From JAFDZV01 sp966128725 (GTDB taxonomy: Bacteria > Bacteroidota > Ignavibacteria > OLB7): DNA of 6,974 nt. The notes under the pieces are model-generated. The model ran no database searches. It was not told the origin of the DNA and worked only from the letters and a program-made list of their open reading frames with translations. How positions within the stretch are numbered: the stretch's first letter is position 1; each line of letters starts with the position of its first letter. Made by a program: the position numbers and the translations under genes. The stretch spans positions 1-6,974 of the forward strand of contig CBHYLN010000207.1 in assembly GCA_966128725.1 (NCBI GenBank), given 5' to 3'. Positions 5,746-6,974 of the stretch are shown here, piece after piece.

Positions 5746-6798
5746 TTATGAATGCGCGATGCCGGCCTGTGCCAGGCGGCCCCGGTACTCGGCACGCAAC
5801 ACGCGCGCGGTAACGTTCAGCATCCAGAAGAACAGAAGCGTGAATGAGAAGAACGAAAGCGAGAACACGATCTGTTTCATCGGGTTCAACGCGTTCGGAT
5901 CGCTGGAGATCACCGGCCCGGCATTGCCGCTTTCAAGCGATCCGGGATGCAGGCCGGTGGTCATGCGAGGGAACACGAAGATGAAGAACACCACCGGCAT
6001 CAGCATCAGCACCAGGTACACGGCCGACAGGCGCGAGCGCTGCTCTTCGTTGGAAACCGCCGAACGCAGCGCGAAGTACGCACCGTAGATCACCAGCACC
6101 ACGAAAATCGCGATCTGGCGCGGGTCCCAGTTCCAGAACTCGCCCCAGTTGAACTTGGCCCACACGGCGCCGGTTATCGTGGCCAGGATACAGAACACCG
6201 CGCCCACGGCCGCGGCCGAGGTGGCAATGATTTCCTGTTCCGGCTTGCGCTTGCGCAGCCATGCAATGGCGTATACAAAGGCAATAAACCAGGCCAACTG
6301 CGAAAGCCACGCGCTTGGCACGTGGAAGTACAGATTGCGGGCACGTTCCTCCAACCCCGGAATCAGCGGCAACGTTGCAATCGGATTTTTCTGCGCCAGG
6401 CTCTGTGCCTGGAAGGCCTTCGCCGAACGGCTGAAGCTGAGATTCAGGATCACCTCGTCGCCAACGGCCAGGCCATTGGCCGCAACCACCGAGGCGGCAT
6501 CGGTAACACGCTCCACATTGCCCAGCTTGTCGCGCAGCACAATCGTGGTTGCGTTGGGCAGCTCGGCGATGGTGCCAAACACGGGCAGCGGCTGCTGATC
6601 GCCGCGCGCCATCGTCACCGTCGTGGCCGACGGGAAGTCACCGCCGGTAGGAATGCCGAAGGCCATCACCACCGTTGCCATCATCGTTACGATGGTAAGC
6701 CAGCGCCACCACGCGGGCTTGGCGCGCAGCAGACCGCCGGGCCAGAAGCCCAGAACGATGCTGAGGATGGTTGCGCCGCCTATCAGGAGTCCTTTCAT
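5746..6798 (-). CDS. ccmC: Heme exporter/CcmE heme-loading protein CcmC with N-terminal periplasmic insert
   Basis: A 350-residue membrane protein that forms the heme-CcmE complex. The core (about 150-335) has all family marks: His159 in YFHVPSAW (157-164), the WWD loop WGEFWNWDPRQ (218-228) and the second heme histidine His284 in GLHPGS (282-287). Family members are usually about 220-250 residues. The excess is N-terminal: an extra helix (about 3-19), a positively charged turn (21-32), the usual first helix (about 33-49) and then an insert of about 95 residues (54-147) before the HVPSAW region. Positive-inside reasoning gives seven helices and puts the insert in the periplasm together with His159, the WWD loop and His284. 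The insert has no Cys or His. The ATG at 6798 lies 6 bp after the ccmB stop, so the two are surely one operon. Confidence 0.96.
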   Translation of the reverse strand: MKGLLIGGATILSIVLGFWPGGLLRAKPAWWRWLTIVTMMATVVMAFGIPTGGDFPSATTVTMARGDQQPLPVFGTIAELPNATTIVLRDKLGNVERVTDAASVVAANGLAVGDEVILNLSFSRSAKAFQAQSLAQKNPIATLPLIPGLEERARNLYFHVPSAWLSQLAWFIAFVYAIAWLRKRKPEQEIIATSAAAVGAVFCILATITGAVWAKFNWGEFWNWDPRQIAIFVVLVIYGAYFALRSAVSNEEQRSRLSAVYLVLMLMPVVFFIFVFPRMTTGLHPGSLESGNAGPVISSDPNALNPMKQIVFSLSFFSFTLLFFWMLNVTARVLRAEYRGRLAQAGIAHS

Positions 6799-6804
6799 GA
6801 GAAG

Positions 6805-6974
6805 TTACTCGCGCCAGATAAGATCGAACAGGAGATAGCCCGCCAGCATCACGCCAACGGCATACAGCGAAAGAAGCAGAAGATCATCGCCCATGGCCCC
6901 CAGATCGATGCCGGCGATGGTGCGGCGGAGAAGATCCACCCCAAGCACCACCAGCGGCAGGATAAGCGGGAAGC
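6805..6974 (-). CDS. ccmB: Heme exporter permease subunit CcmB, C-terminal part
   Basis: Only the last 55 codons and the TAA stop lie in the window; the rest is beyond the right edge. The peptide begins FPLILPLVVLGVDLLRRTIA, which matches the 'FPLLiPv' segment of CcmB. It continues with a loop GDDLLLLSLYAVG and ends with a last helix leading to YLLFDLIWRE, the usual C-terminus ('LFdxxxxE'). CcmB is the membrane partner of the ATPase CcmA; their complex is needed to release holo-CcmE from CcmC. The overall ccmB-ccmC-ccmD-ccmE-ccmF order makes the assignment firm despite the truncation. A ccmA gene is expected further upstream but is not in view. Confidence 0.9.
   Translation of the reverse strand, partial: FPLILPLVVLGVDLLRRTIAGIDLGAMGDDLLLLSLYAVGVMLAGYLLFDLIWRE

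Overview
All supported genes lie on the minus strand. The window is dominated by a cytochrome c maturation (Ccm, System I) cluster read from right to left: ccmB (3' end only, cut by the right edge), ccmC, a small ccmD, ccmE and ccmF. After ccmF come an unassigned exported protein, a Fur-family regulator, and a metallo-beta-lactamase-fold protein that appears to have lost its metal ligands. The left edge holds a 68-bp tandem repeat.

Organism: the DNA is GC-rich. The Fur protein resembles Bacteroidota-type Fur, the CcmD is the short 'YLNRLDARLRRIE' kind, and almost no start codon has a Shine-Dalgarno sequence. Together these suggest a free-living member of the Bacteroidota/FCB group, possibly a GC-rich lineage such as Kapabacteria. 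This is inference and the lineage guess is weak.

Right part (2567-6974): CcmB belongs to the CcmAB ATPase/transporter. CcmC loads heme onto the periplasmic chaperone CcmE with help from CcmD. CcmF passes heme from CcmE to apocytochrome c. Two things are unusual. CcmE has the CxxxY heme-attachment motif (Cys114, Tyr118) instead of the usual HxxxY, as in the variant 'type I*' Ccm system. CcmC carries an extra N-terminal membrane helix and a periplasmic insert of about 95 residues, predicted beta-rich, ahead of its first heme histidine. No ccmG or ccmH follows ccmF.

Middle part (1583-2533): a secreted protein of 316 residues starts 33 bp after ccmF and is probably in the same transcript; its function is unknown.

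Left part (1-1484): a zinc-containing Fur-type regulator, then a 127-bp gap with three hairpins, then the degenerate metallo-beta-lactamase-like protein, then the tandem repeats. Iron regulation next to heme-protein assembly is a reasonable pairing, but no Fur box was seen.
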